Assembly (NCBI GenBank): GCA_963666475.2
Contig: CAXXJM010000001.1
Coordinates: forward strand, 1,674,001 to 1,738,000
Origin: JBFHIZ01 sp963666475
GTDB taxonomy: Bacteria > Bacillota > Clostridia > Lachnospirales > Lachnospiraceae
Direction: 5' to 3'
Length of the DNA: 64,000 nt
How positions within the stretch are numbered: the stretch's first letter is position 1; each line of letters opens with the position of its first letter. Shown one piece after another: positions 34,575 through 43,703 of this stretch. The notes under the pieces were generated by a model that saw only the letters and a program-made list of their open reading frames with translations, ran no database searches and was not told the origin of the DNA. The position numbers and the translations under genes were made by a program.

Positions 34575-36299
34575 CTATAAGTCATTCGGGAAATGAACCA
34601 TAACGGTCGTACCCTCTCCAATTACACTTGTAATCTTTAAAGCATATTTTTCACCGTAAAATAACTTTATTCTTTCATTCACGTTTCGAACGCCATATCC
34701 TTTGGAATCTTCTGTTAGAATCTTCATTGCCTGTTCTTCGGTCATTCCTACACCATTGTCATGAACCAATAGATATACTTCTCCGTCTTTCGCAAACCCT
34801 TGTATCGTAACCTTGCCTCGTCCCTCTTTCATCAAATCAATTCCATGATCGATCGCATTTTCTACCAAAGGCTGTAGTATCAGATTTAGTGTTCTACAAC
34901 TTAAGATTTCATCTGCAATATCTATTTCTGTATCAAAATCATGATCATGCATCATCAACTGTATATTTAAGTATGATTTGATGTTGTCTATTTCGTCAGA
35001 AACACTCATAATGTTTTTCCCTTTATTCAACGATGTACGATAAAAAGTCGAAAGGGATAAAGTAATCTTGCTAATGTCTTTTTCACCAACATCCAACGCT
35101 TTCCAATTAATCAGAGAAAGCGTGTTGTATAAAAAATGAGGATTTATCTGCGCTTGCAGAGCTCTCATCTCGTATTCTTTTTCTTTGATTTTACTATGAT
35201 ACATTGCATCCATCGTAGCACGAAGCCTACGTAACATTTTCCCAAATCCACTGATCAGATCGCCAATCTCATCTTTACTATCCGTACGAATCTGAATATC
35301 CAAGTTTCCCTTTTCTACTTCTTTCATGCTTGATCGTAAACTTGTGATTCGACTGGTCACGTATTTAGTAATCATAAAACCACCCATGCCAAAAGCAAAT
35401 AAGCATACAATGGAAGTCAATACCGCAATACGAACAATTGGCTGCATGGATGAAATCATAAGAGCTTCTGGTTTATATAAGTATATCGTCCACCCCGTCG
35501 CTTCCGAATCCATGGATAATATCTGATATTGCTTATTATCCGTATCCAAAAGTTTTAAAAACTCCGCTAAAGATAGAAAATAGGATTTGTAAGACTCTCC
35601 AAAACGCTCTCCAGAGTAGATTTCATGATTTTCTGAGTCTAAAATGTATACACCGTAATTGTTGATGATGGATTGATCAAAAGCCTGAAACAATGCATCA
35701 TAATCTAGGCTGACATATAGAATTCCCTCCATATTGTATCGTGATAGAGAAGCAACTTTTGTTGCAGAAAATGCCTTTTTATTGATTTGGTCAACGTACC
35801 AGTGAATTTTTGTGTCCATAAGGACCTCTGACGCCCACTCCTCTTCCTCAAGTTCCGATAATGGCGCGATAGTTGTTCCATGTTTTACAAGTCCATTATC
35901 CGCATAAATTGTTACCTGTGATACTTCGTTATGAAAATACATAAGGGACGAAATCATCGGATCTAATATTGTAACTATTTGATTGTATCGATCATAGTTT
36001 GAAGTATAATCGTAACTTAAAACTTGTGAAAGTGTCTGATTATAAGCAATATAATTTGATAGATTGTTGTATATCTGAAGTTGATTTTCCATTGAAGCAG
36101 ATGCCTGATACAAGTAGGAGTTCACCGTTTCAATCTCATTATCTCTCAAGATGCTCTTCATCTGAACATAAGTTATGCTTAAAATAAATAAAATCGGAAA
36201 AATGCCGGCAATTGTATAGACTAAGGCCATTTTATGCTTAATCTTACGGTCTATAAAAAAATTCTTAAGAAACGTTCCCGACATCCTCTTTTTAGTCAT
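34575..36299 (-). CDS. Sensor histidine kinase, YesM type
   Basis: The 574-residue membrane kinase has a first helix near 24-46, an extracellular sensor (about 50-290), a second helix near 293-315, a HAMP domain, and the His-kinase motif NPHFLYNTLSLINW (phosphorylated His), followed by LVENAIDHG and DNGVGMTEEQ of the ATPase domain. This is the LytS/YesM class that partners AraC-type response regulators. The partner gene ends immediately before (stop at 36300, start at 36299). It probably senses sugars or binding protein for the maltodextrin locus; this is inference from position. Confidence 0.94.
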   Translation of the reverse strand: MTKKRMSGTFLKNFFIDRKIKHKMALVYTIAGIFPILFILSITYVQMKSILRDNEIETVNSYLYQASASMENQLQIYNNLSNYIAYNQTLSQVLSYDYTSNYDRYNQIVTILDPMISSLMYFHNEVSQVTIYADNGLVKHGTTIAPLSELEEEEWASEVLMDTKIHWYVDQINKKAFSATKVASLSRYNMEGILYVSLDYDALFQAFDQSIINNYGVYILDSENHEIYSGERFGESYKSYFLSLAEFLKLLDTDNKQYQILSMDSEATGWTIYLYKPEALMISSMQPIVRIAVLTSIVCLFAFGMGGFMITKYVTSRITSLRSSMKEVEKGNLDIQIRTDSKDEIGDLISGFGKMLRRLRATMDAMYHSKIKEKEYEMRALQAQINPHFLYNTLSLINWKALDVGEKDISKITLSLSTFYRTSLNKGKNIMSVSDEIDNIKSYLNIQLMMHDHDFDTEIDIADEILSCRTLNLILQPLVENAIDHGIDLMKEGRGKVTIQGFAKDGEVYLLVHDNGVGMTEEQAMKILTEDSKGYGVRNVNERIKLFYGEKYALKITSVIGEGTTVMVHFPNDL

Positions 36300-37814
36300 T
36301 TACTCTTCCCCATTTTCCCTGAATTTCTGTGGGCTCATTCCGTAATAATCTCGAAAACTTGAGCAGAAGTATGAAACATTCTGATATCCACATGCCGTAC
36401 TGATATCAACAATTTTTGTCATCGTCGTCTCCAACAATTCCTTTGCCTTTTCCATACGATATGCCTTAATAAACTTGCTTAAATTTTGTCCAGTCTCTTT
36501 TTTAAAGACTGCGCTCAAGTAACTTGGCGCCATATAAACCAGTTCCCCAAGTTGATCAACACTAATTTCTTCTTCGTAGTGATCATAAATATATCGCTTT
36601 ACAACTTCAATCTCACGATGGGCCATTTGCGGGTTGAGACCAAATACCTTTTCAAGTCTCTCTATGTTTTGATATACTAAATTTTTGACCTCCTCAAACT
36701 CTGTTGCATAGTAAAGTCGATCAATTTCTTCATTCAAATCTTTTTCACTTACGTTTGGCAAATTATCATAAAAATCTTTTAATAAGTTAGAAAATAGAAA
36801 TTTCACATAAACCTGTGAAAAACTGTTCTGATTTTGATATTTTGCGCAGAATCTGGCAAAATGTTCACGTAAAATCGAAACATCCTTCATTTTGATATCC
36901 TGCTTCATCTGTTTCATCAAAATATCATCATCAACTTGAATGATTTCTGGACACTCACTCTGCATCCCGGAATAAAAAACATTACATTCTTTGCTATAAA
37001 ACTTATTTTCCATTAGAATTTCAAGTTCATCCATATGTTTTGCAATATCTTCAGCTTTCTCAATTTCAGAGGAGATTGCAATATAGCAGTTTTCCCGATA
37101 GGTTCTCCATATATCCTGACTCAAACGTTCACCTATTTTTGAAAGTGAATCTGCTTTTTCGTCAAATAATAAAATGGATTGCTGTGGATTAAGGTTCAGA
37201 TATTCCATGGATTCAGGAACCATTTTGCGAATTTGCTCTGCCATATCAATTCCCTTGCTCCCAAAAAAATCTTTATTGAACTCAATCAACATAATACGTC
37301 GGATCTGCTCAAGAAAATCCAGTGAGACCAGTCCTTTGTTGTAGGCTTCCACCTCACCAATGGAAGCTTTATTTGCAATGAGATAAAGAATATGATCCTT
37401 TACATATGCGATTGTTTTTTCCTGAATATGTATTGCTTCCACCATCTTATCATATTTTTCCTGTACAATTTTCATTGTACGAGAAAATTCATCCGGATCA
37501 ACCGGTTTTAAGATATAATCGGAGACGCCTAGACGAACTGCTTGTTTTGCATATTCAAACTCACTACATCCACTGAATATCACGCATATAATGTTCTTGT
37601 GCAGTCTTTCAATTTCAGTGATCAATTCGATACCATCCATATGAGGCATCCGAACATCCGTTAGCATAATATCTACCGGATGTTCTAAAATATACTCCAG
37701 TGCTTCTGCACCGTTTTTTGCCTCATGAATTTCTCCATCAAAATGCTCTTGCTTTAAGAGCTGTCTGATTCCACTGCGTTCAATTCTTTCGTCATCTACT
37801 ATTAATATTTGCAA
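36300..37814 (-). CDS. Response regulator, YesN type (receiver plus AraC domain)
   Basis: The 504-residue protein has an N-terminal receiver (VDDERIERSGI; phosphoacceptor in MLTDVRMPHMDG; Lys in YILKPVD), a long middle region (about 130-400) of the kind seen in YesN proteins, and a C-terminal AraC/XylS double HTH (SVDQLGELVYMAPSYLSAVFKKETG...ISTACGYQNVSYFCSSFRDYYGMSPQKFR). It is coupled to the kinase gene downstream and follows the malQ-phosphorylase gene by 39 bases, so the regulatory pair is probably co-expressed with the catabolic enzyme. Confidence 0.94.
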   Translation of the reverse strand: MQILIVDDERIERSGIRQLLKQEHFDGEIHEAKNGAEALEYILEHPVDIMLTDVRMPHMDGIELITEIERLHKNIICVIFSGCSEFEYAKQAVRLGVSDYILKPVDPDEFSRTMKIVQEKYDKMVEAIHIQEKTIAYVKDHILYLIANKASIGEVEAYNKGLVSLDFLEQIRRIMLIEFNKDFFGSKGIDMAEQIRKMVPESMEYLNLNPQQSILLFDEKADSLSKIGERLSQDIWRTYRENCYIAISSEIEKAEDIAKHMDELEILMENKFYSKECNVFYSGMQSECPEIIQVDDDILMKQMKQDIKMKDVSILREHFARFCAKYQNQNSFSQVYVKFLFSNLLKDFYDNLPNVSEKDLNEEIDRLYYATEFEEVKNLVYQNIERLEKVFGLNPQMAHREIEVVKRYIYDHYEEEISVDQLGELVYMAPSYLSAVFKKETGQNLSKFIKAYRMEKAKELLETTMTKIVDISTACGYQNVSYFCSSFRDYYGMSPQKFRENGEE

Positions 37815-37853
37815 GGTTTATCTTCCTTTCTTCGCAGATCACGATGGAATCTA

Positions 37854-40800
37854 TTACAGATTCCAGATATCTTTGTTATATTCTGCGATGGTACGGTCTG
37901 AGGAAAAGAATCCTGCATGTCCGATGTTTACCAACATTTTCTTTGCCCAAGCGATACGATTGTTATAATCATTTAATGCTTCTTCTTTTACTTTAATGTA
38001 GTCTTTGATATCAAGTAAAGTCATGAACCAGTCTTTTTGAATCAGTTCTGCATGGATTTCAAGTAAAGTGCGCGCATCTCCTGCTTTCATTACAGGTACA
38101 GAAATAATGAAATCAATTAATTCTTTAATTTGTGGATCATTTACATAGTATTCTTTCGCACTGTAATCGCCTTTTTCATAATGTGCAATAACTGTTTCAC
38201 TTTTTTCACCAAATGTATAAATATTTTCCGGACCAACAAGCTCGCCAATTTCTACATTAGCTCCATCTTCCGTACCAAGCGTAATTGCACCATTCAACAT
38301 AAATTTCATATTTCCTGTTCCACTTGCTTCTTTAGATGCAAGAGAAATCTGTTCTGAAATATCACATGCTGGAATAATTTTTGCTGCTTTTGATACGTTA
38401 TAATTTTCTACAATGACAAGTTTCAGGTATGGATTTACATCATCATCCGCATTGATCACTTCCTGCAGACTTAAGATTAGATGAATGATATCTTTTGCAA
38501 TGGTATAAGCAGGTGCAGCTTTTGCTCCAAAAATTACAGTGATTGGTTTCTTTGGAAGATTTCCTTTTTTGATTTCTAAATACTTATAAATCACCCAAAG
38601 CACATTCATCTGTTGACGTTTGTATTCATGAAGTCTCTTAACCTGAATATCAAAAATTGAATCTTCGTTAATCTCTACGCCTTGTGTTTCAAATAAATAT
38701 TCTTTTAATTCTTTTTTCTTGGAATCTTTGATTGCAAGAAGTTTATTTAACACTTCTTCATCATCTACAAATTTCAAAAGATCTTGTAAACGGTCTGCAT
38801 CTTTTTTGAAGTCTGGTCCAATCAATTCGGTAATGTACGAAGTCAATTCTTCGTTACAATGTAATAGCCATCTTCTAAATGTGATTCCGTTAGTTTTGTT
38901 GTTGAATTTTTCTGGATAAATCTTGTAGAAATTATTTAATTCTGAATTTTTCAAAATCTCCGTATGTAAGTATGCCACACCATTTACGCTATGACCAAAA
39001 TGCATATCCATATGAGCCATGTGTACGCGATCTGTTTCATCAATAATATATACAGATTCATCTTCGTATTTTTCTTTTACTTTTGCATCTAATTTTTTGA
39101 TGATTGGAACCAACTGAGGAACGACTTTTTCCAAGTAAGAAAGCGGCCATTTCTCCAATGCTTCCGATAAAATTGTATGATTTGTATAGGCACAGGTCTC
39201 AGTTACAATTTCAGATGCTTCATCAAATGAAATTCCTTCTGCCATCAAGAGGCGGATTAGTTCTGGAATAACCATGGATGGATGCGTATCATTAATTTGA
39301 ATGGCAGCATATTGTGCAAGGTCCTTGAGATTAGATCCTTTTGCTTTACATTCATCTAAAATATATTGTGCCCCGTTTGAAACCATAAAGTATTGTTGGT
39401 AAATTCGAAGTAAATTTCCATCTACATCACTGTCATCTGGATATAAGAATAATGTCAGATTCTTCTCAATATCCTTTTTATCAAAGCTGATTCCATCTCC
39501 GTCAACAATGCTTTCATCCACGGTTTCAATATCAAATAAGTGGAGTTTGTTTGTAGTATTATTATACCCTGTAACATCGATATCATAAAGAGATGATTTT
39601 ACTTTCAATCCACCAAATTCCACATCGTAGGAAGTTTTGGTCTTTGTCAACCATCCCTCTGTTTCGATCCATGGATTGGCTGTTTCTTTTTGGAAGTTGT
39701 TTTCAAATACCTGTTTAAACAATCCTAAATGATAGTTTAAACCAATACCGTCTCCATTTAGTCCAAGGGATGCCATAGAATCCAAGAAACATGCAGCCAA
39801 TCTTCCCAATCCACCGTTTCCAAGTGATGGTTCTGGTTCGATCTCCTCTATTTCATAAATACTTTTTCCATTTTCTTCCAATTCATTTTTTACCTGATCA
39901 AATACACCAAGATTGATTAGATTGTTCGAAAGCAGTTTCCCAATCAAAAATTCAGCTGAGATATAATAAACTTTCTTTTTCCCTTCATTATTTGCACGTT
40001 CCCTTGCCAATGATTTTGACATGGCAAGCAATGCAAAATAAATTTCTTCGTTCGTACATTCTTTAATTTTCTTGTTGTACTTTTCTTCACAGATGTTTGA
40101 TAACATATAGTCCTCCTTACTAAAATACCAGTGGTTTGATGATCTTCCATATAACTTTGTCAGATCGCGCAATTTATTTCTGATTCCTTTTGTAAATTCA
40201 CCTTCCTGCATTCTCCATTTCCAATTCTGTCCAATGGTAGAAGGCAGATTCATTCTTGCAGAATTGTCTTTTCCTAGCAGATCCTGCATCTGTATGATGA
40301 CGGTGTCTGCCACGCTCATGTACATAAATCGTACCAGCGCATCGATAATTTCTTCTTCTTTTTGCACTCCCAGATATCGCATCATATAAGTCAGATTCTG
40401 AGGTGTTGCATTTTTTATATACCCTTTAATTGTTTCATTGTCGTGTGTTCCTATATATACTACGTAATTCTTTTCGTGATTGTGTAAAGCGTGCTCATTT
40501 TCAGTATTGCCATCAAAAGCAAACTCAAATACTTTCATTCCTGGATAACCGGATTCTTTGACCAACTGATTTACTTCTGGTACTACTACGCCTAAATCTT
40601 CCGCGATAATTTTCGTACTACCAATCACGGAATCAATCGCACGAATCAATTTCATTCCAGGTCCTTTCGCAAAAGTACCTTCCTTTGGAACTCCATTTAC
40701 TGGTATCTTATAATAGCGTACGACTCCAATAAAATGGTCTATTCGTATGACATCATACAATTTCGCCGATGCAGCCATTCTCTTTTTCCACCAGGAAAAA

Positions 40801-41621
40801 CCATCTTTTTCCATAATGTCCCAGTCATACAATGGATTCCCCCATTTTTGACCATAATCTGAAAAAGCGTCTGGAGGACATCCTGCTACGTCAACCGGTT
40901 TGCGATATGGATCCAACTGAAAGAGGGTTGGATTTGCCCACACATCCGAACTATCAAGTGCTACATAGATTGGGATATCTCCTATGATCTGAATTCCTTT
41001 TTTGTTTGCATAGCTACGAAGGTTCATCCATTGTTCATAAAATTTAAATTGTAGGAACTTCTGGAAACGAATTTCAGAATCTAACTTTTGTCGATATTTT
41101 TTTACTGCTTCTTCGTTACGATTTCGTATTGGTTCTTCCCATGACAGCCATTCTCTGTTTCCATGATCTGCTTTAATTGCCATAAATAAAGCATAGTCTT
41201 CCAACCACTCTTTATTGTCTTCCACAAACATCTGATATGCTTCGCTCATTTCATGATTGGAAGCCTCAAATGCTTTTTGAAGAATCGGATATCTTAGACG
41301 ATACATTCTGTCATATTCAATTATGGATGAAGATTTTCCCCAGTTTTGCTCTACATCTTTTTTGCACAACAATCCTTCTGCAATCAAACGGTCAAGGTCA
41401 ATAAAATAGGGATTCCCTGCGTAAGCAGAAAAGGATTGATACGGACTATCACCAAAACTTGTTGGTCCTACTGGCAAGACTTGCCAATACATTTGTCCTG
41501 ATGCGCGAAGCATATCTACAAAATCATATGCTTTCTCTCCTAATGTTCCAATTCCATATGATGACGGAAGGCTGCTAATCGGTAGCAAAATTCCCGCACC
41601 CCTTTTTAATGCTTTTACCAT
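37854..41621 (-). CDS. Fused 4-alpha-glucanotransferase and glycogen/maltodextrin phosphorylase
   Basis: One uninterrupted 1255-codon frame. Residues 1-505 are MalQ (GILLPISSLPS, GDIPIYVALDSSDVWANP, IRIDHFIGVVRYY, AEDLGVV, YIGTHDNETIKG). Residues 506-1255 are a complete GT35 phosphorylase (EPEPSLGNGGLGRLAACFLDS, QINDTHPS, GTGNMKF with the PLP lysine). MalQ transfers glucan segments; the phosphorylase yields glucose 1-phosphate. At the junction the phosphorylase keeps a perfect AAGGAGG (40112-40118) five bases before its own ATG (40106). TAG and TAA stops sit just upstream in the neighbouring frame. One extra T in the TTTT at 40122-40125 would restore two separate genes. It may therefore be a real fusion, a recent frameshift, or a sequencing error. 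Confidence 0.9.
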   Translation of the reverse strand: MVKALKRGAGILLPISSLPSSYGIGTLGEKAYDFVDMLRASGQMYWQVLPVGPTSFGDSPYQSFSAYAGNPYFIDLDRLIAEGLLCKKDVEQNWGKSSSIIEYDRMYRLRYPILQKAFEASNHEMSEAYQMFVEDNKEWLEDYALFMAIKADHGNREWLSWEEPIRNRNEEAVKKYRQKLDSEIRFQKFLQFKFYEQWMNLRSYANKKGIQIIGDIPIYVALDSSDVWANPTLFQLDPYRKPVDVAGCPPDAFSDYGQKWGNPLYDWDIMEKDGFSWWKKRMAASAKLYDVIRIDHFIGVVRYYKIPVNGVPKEGTFAKGPGMKLIRAIDSVIGSTKIIAEDLGVVVPEVNQLVKESGYPGMKVFEFAFDGNTENEHALHNHEKNYVVYIGTHDNETIKGYIKNATPQNLTYMMRYLGVQKEEEIIDALVRFMYMSVADTVIIQMQDLLGKDNSARMNLPSTIGQNWKWRMQEGEFTKGIRNKLRDLTKLYGRSSNHWYFSKEDYMLSNICEEKYNKKIKECTNEEIYFALLAMSKSLARERANNEGKKKVYYISAEFLIGKLLSNNLINLGVFDQVKNELEENGKSIYEIEEIEPEPSLGNGGLGRLAACFLDSMASLGLNGDGIGLNYHLGLFKQVFENNFQKETANPWIETEGWLTKTKTSYDVEFGGLKVKSSLYDIDVTGYNNTTNKLHLFDIETVDESIVDGDGISFDKKDIEKNLTLFLYPDDSDVDGNLLRIYQQYFMVSNGAQYILDECKAKGSNLKDLAQYAAIQINDTHPSMVIPELIRLLMAEGISFDEASEIVTETCAYTNHTILSEALEKWPLSYLEKVVPQLVPIIKKLDAKVKEKYEDESVYIIDETDRVHMAHMDMHFGHSVNGVAYLHTEILKNSELNNFYKIYPEKFNNKTNGITFRRWLLHCNEELTSYITELIGPDFKKDADRLQDLLKFVDDEEVLNKLLAIKDSKKKELKEYLFETQGVEINEDSIFDIQVKRLHEYKRQQMNVLWVIYKYLEIKKGNLPKKPITVIFGAKAAPAYTIAKDIIHLILSLQEVINADDDVNPYLKLVIVENYNVSKAAKIIPACDISEQISLASKEASGTGNMKFMLNGAITLGTEDGANVEIGELVGPENIYTFGEKSETVIAHYEKGDYSAKEYYVNDPQIKELIDFIISVPVMKAGDARTLLEIHAELIQKDWFMTLLDIKDYIKVKEEALNDYNNRIAWAKKMLVNIGHAGFFSSDRTIAEYNKDIWNL
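40104..40118 (-). promoter_or_regulatory. Internal ribosome site and start of the phosphorylase part
   Basis: AAGGAGG at 40118-40112 and ATG at 40106-40104, in frame with the fusion. It is strong enough to produce a free 750-residue phosphorylase regardless of the fusion. Confidence 0.75.
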
Positions 41622-41647
41622 ATTCCTACACTTTCTGTTCTAATAAC

Positions 41648-41672
41648 GAACGTTTTACTCGAGTTTTCGTTC
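41648..41672. promoter_or_regulatory. Operator-like inverted repeat in the malQ/araC divergent region
   Basis: GAACG (41648-41652) and CGTTC (41668-41672) are arranged around a central CTCGAG (41658-41663), just upstream of the fusion gene. A regulator site is inferred; the protein is unknown. Confidence 0.35.
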
Positions 41673-41708
41673 TATACTAATATTCTAGTATCATAATATA
41701 TCATTTTC

Positions 41709-41738
41709 TTGCAATATTATGGCAAATTATGATACAAT
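41709..41738 (+). promoter_or_regulatory. Promoter of the AraC regulator gene
   Basis: TTGCAA (41709-41714), 18 bases, TACAAT (41733-41738). TTGCAA is self-complementary, so the same hexamer could serve as -35 for the divergent malQ side, where TACTAG lies 18 bases away. Confidence 0.5.
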
Positions 41739-41805
41739 CCTATCATTATTATCGTATGTTCGATTAAGCTTTGGTAAATATTACCATATCCAGGCAGGAG
41801 GTTTT

Positions 41806-42696
41806 ATGCATATTTCCGATTATGAAAATTATAGAGAGACCAAGACCCATTCCGACCCAGATTTCCCATACATCACCTATTTATGTTCGATCCCCTTGGA
41901 TTTTCATGATGTACCTCTGCATTGGCACAATGAAATGGAACTGATTTACATCAAAAAAGGAAGTGGAATCGTCACCATAGACTTTCATTCCTACCAAGTA
42001 GAAAGTGGTGATCTATGTATTCTACTACCTGGTCGGATTCATGGAATCTCCACTTTACATTCCTGTACAATGGAGTACGAAAATATTATTTTCTCAACAG
42101 ATATGTTGTTTTCAAAGCATGGAGATGCTCTACAAACGGAATTCTTTGTTCCGTTTCTTTCTGGTAAGATCTCCTTCCCAGAAGTCATTCATGCGGAAGA
42201 TTCCTTCTATCCTGAATTATCTGCTTGTGTTGATCGCGCGGACCGGGTATGCAGTACTTTTGAAAAAGGCTATAAACTAGCGGTAAAGAGTGCATTGTTC
42301 GATTTCTTTTATGTGTTATACAAACACTCTGACGACATGCAACCAATTGCATCAAACAAGCAAATCGACCGGTTGAAAGATATCATCAAGTACATAGAGA
42401 CAAATTACCAACAGCCTATCTCTATCGACGAGATTTCTTCCATCATGGGATTTTCTTCCTCTCATTTCATGCGCTTCTTTAAAAATGCAATGGGAACTTC
42501 GTTTATTGCCTATTTAAATGAATATCGTTTGTCTATGGCAACACGTATGCTGGTTTCCTCAGAAGATGCCATCTTGGAGATTGCTTCCAGTAGCGGCTTT
42601 GATAACCTTTCCTATTTCAATAGACTATTTAAAAAAAGATACCAGATGACACCTGGTGTATACCGAAACACAAAAAAGAAGGGCCTACCCATGTAA
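41806..42696 (+). CDS. AraC-family regulator with cupin sensor
   Basis: The 296-residue protein has an N-terminal cupin-type sugar-sensing domain (HWHNEMELIYIKKGSGIV, VESGDLCILLPGRIHGIS) and a C-terminal AraC double HTH (SIDEISSIMGFSSSHFMRFFKNAMG, ILEIASSSGFDNLSYFNRLFKKRYQMTPGVYR). The start at 41806 follows AGGAGG by four bases. The frame is open 29 codons further upstream, but that part covers the promoter. Divergent from the malQ-phosphorylase gene, it is a candidate regulator of the locus. Confidence 0.92.
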   Translation: MHISDYENYRETKTHSDPDFPYITYLCSIPLDFHDVPLHWHNEMELIYIKKGSGIVTIDFHSYQVESGDLCILLPGRIHGISTLHSCTMEYENIIFSTDMLFSKHGDALQTEFFVPFLSGKISFPEVIHAEDSFYPELSACVDRADRVCSTFEKGYKLAVKSALFDFFYVLYKHSDDMQPIASNKQIDRLKDIIKYIETNYQQPISIDEISSIMGFSSSHFMRFFKNAMGTSFIAYLNEYRLSMATRMLVSSEDAILEIASSSGFDNLSYFNRLFKKRYQMTPGVYRNTKKKGLPM

Positions 42697-42708
42697 GTCC
42701 TTCTTTTT
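42672..42708. terminator. Bidirectional terminator overlapping the araC stop
   Basis: AAAAAGAAGG and CCTTCTTTTT pair around a 16-base loop. The left arm lies inside the end of the AraC coding region. Confidence 0.75.
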
Positions 42709-42728
42709 GTTTATTTTCTGCGAATGTA

Positions 42729-43643
42729 TTATTTCAACATTACATTCCACCTATTTGCTTCCACCTGATACTGAAATTCCGTTAGTTCTTCCTTTTCTAT
42801 TACGGATAAAAGTTCCATAAAATCATCCACCAGTGGATATTCTGACAGACTCTCTCTTTCGACCCATTCCATACGCCCCTCTTCCGAGGAAGTTAGCGTA
42901 CCTTCAAATGCATCTGTTTGAAACAAGAACACCAAATATCTGCCATGCTCGATTGGAAATTGCTTAACACCACTCAACCGTGGATGAAATATCGTAAGTC
43001 CCGTTTCTTCTTTGATTTCGCGTTTCACCGCATCCACAATGGATTCATTTCGTTCAATATGTCCACCTGGTAGAACACATCCTGGCCAGTCTTTTTTTTC
43101 TCGATGTTGAATCAAAATCTTTGAACCGTCTTTTACCAGACACAATACCGTAAGTTCCGTTTTCTCTCTTCTGGTTTTTCTTTCATGTTCCACAATATAG
43201 ATACGATGTCCGATCCATATCCCGATTACATTCAAGATGATGTCATCCACATCAAATGTTCCTAACGCGGTGATAAATTGCAGGCATTCAATCCCAAAGA
43301 CCATAAGTAAAGCTGCCCAAAGCAGATTTCTTAGTTTTTTCATTCTTTTTGAAAAAATCGTTGCAAAAATTCCTGCAGGGACAAATGTAATGACATTACC
43401 GACCAAGTTGATGATTGCAGAACTTCGGCTTCCTATTCCAGTTGCAAGTGCTCTACTATATCGAAATATCGTTTGAAACGGAATCCAGTTCACATAGGTG
43501 TCAAATCGCTCCACAAGAGTCATCTCTTCTGTAAGCAATTGCTGTTCACTGCGCATCAAAAACAGCAAATAAATCATGATCAGAATATATATTGCAAACA
43601 GTATGCTAGTAATTTTTCTATTTTTTTTCAAATCTGCCTCCAT
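42729..43643 (-). CDS. VanZ-like membrane domain fused to a Nudix hydrolase
   Basis: Residues 1-155 form a VanZ-type membrane domain (four to five helices; NWIPFQTIFRYS, NLVGNVITFVPAGIF, GIECLQFI, DVDDIILNVIG). Residues 160-304 form a Nudix domain with the box GGHIERNESIVDAVKREIKEETG, which has the Gly-x5-Glu-x7-Arg-Glu-x2-Glu-Glu pattern. Nudix enzymes cleave nucleoside diphosphate derivatives. The linker EHERKTRREKTE is charged and cytosolic. The two halves usually occur as separate proteins. There is no stop, frame change or clear ribosome site at the junction, so the fusion seems real. Role unknown. Confidence 0.85.
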   Translation of the reverse strand: MEADLKKNRKITSILFAIYILIMIYLLFLMRSEQQLLTEEMTLVERFDTYVNWIPFQTIFRYSRALATGIGSRSSAIINLVGNVITFVPAGIFATIFSKRMKKLRNLLWAALLMVFGIECLQFITALGTFDVDDIILNVIGIWIGHRIYIVEHERKTRREKTELTVLCLVKDGSKILIQHREKKDWPGCVLPGGHIERNESIVDAVKREIKEETGLTIFHPRLSGVKQFPIEHGRYLVFLFQTDAFEGTLTSSEEGRMEWVERESLSEYPLVDDFMELLSVIEKEELTEFQYQVEANRWNVMLK

Positions 43644-43703
43644 TCTATATCCATGTCATCTTAATCACTATATTTTTGATTCATATGTCATGATTTCATG
43701 TGT

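Noticed and set aside
39944..40150. Open frame over the malQ-phosphorylase joint
   Set aside because: It is the other shifted frame of the same DNA; neither half resembles a MalQ tail or a phosphorylase start.
24950..42700. CcpA (cre) sites in the maltodextrin locus
   Set aside because: I found no 14-bp palindrome matching the usual consensus upstream of these genes by eye; a matrix scan would be needed.
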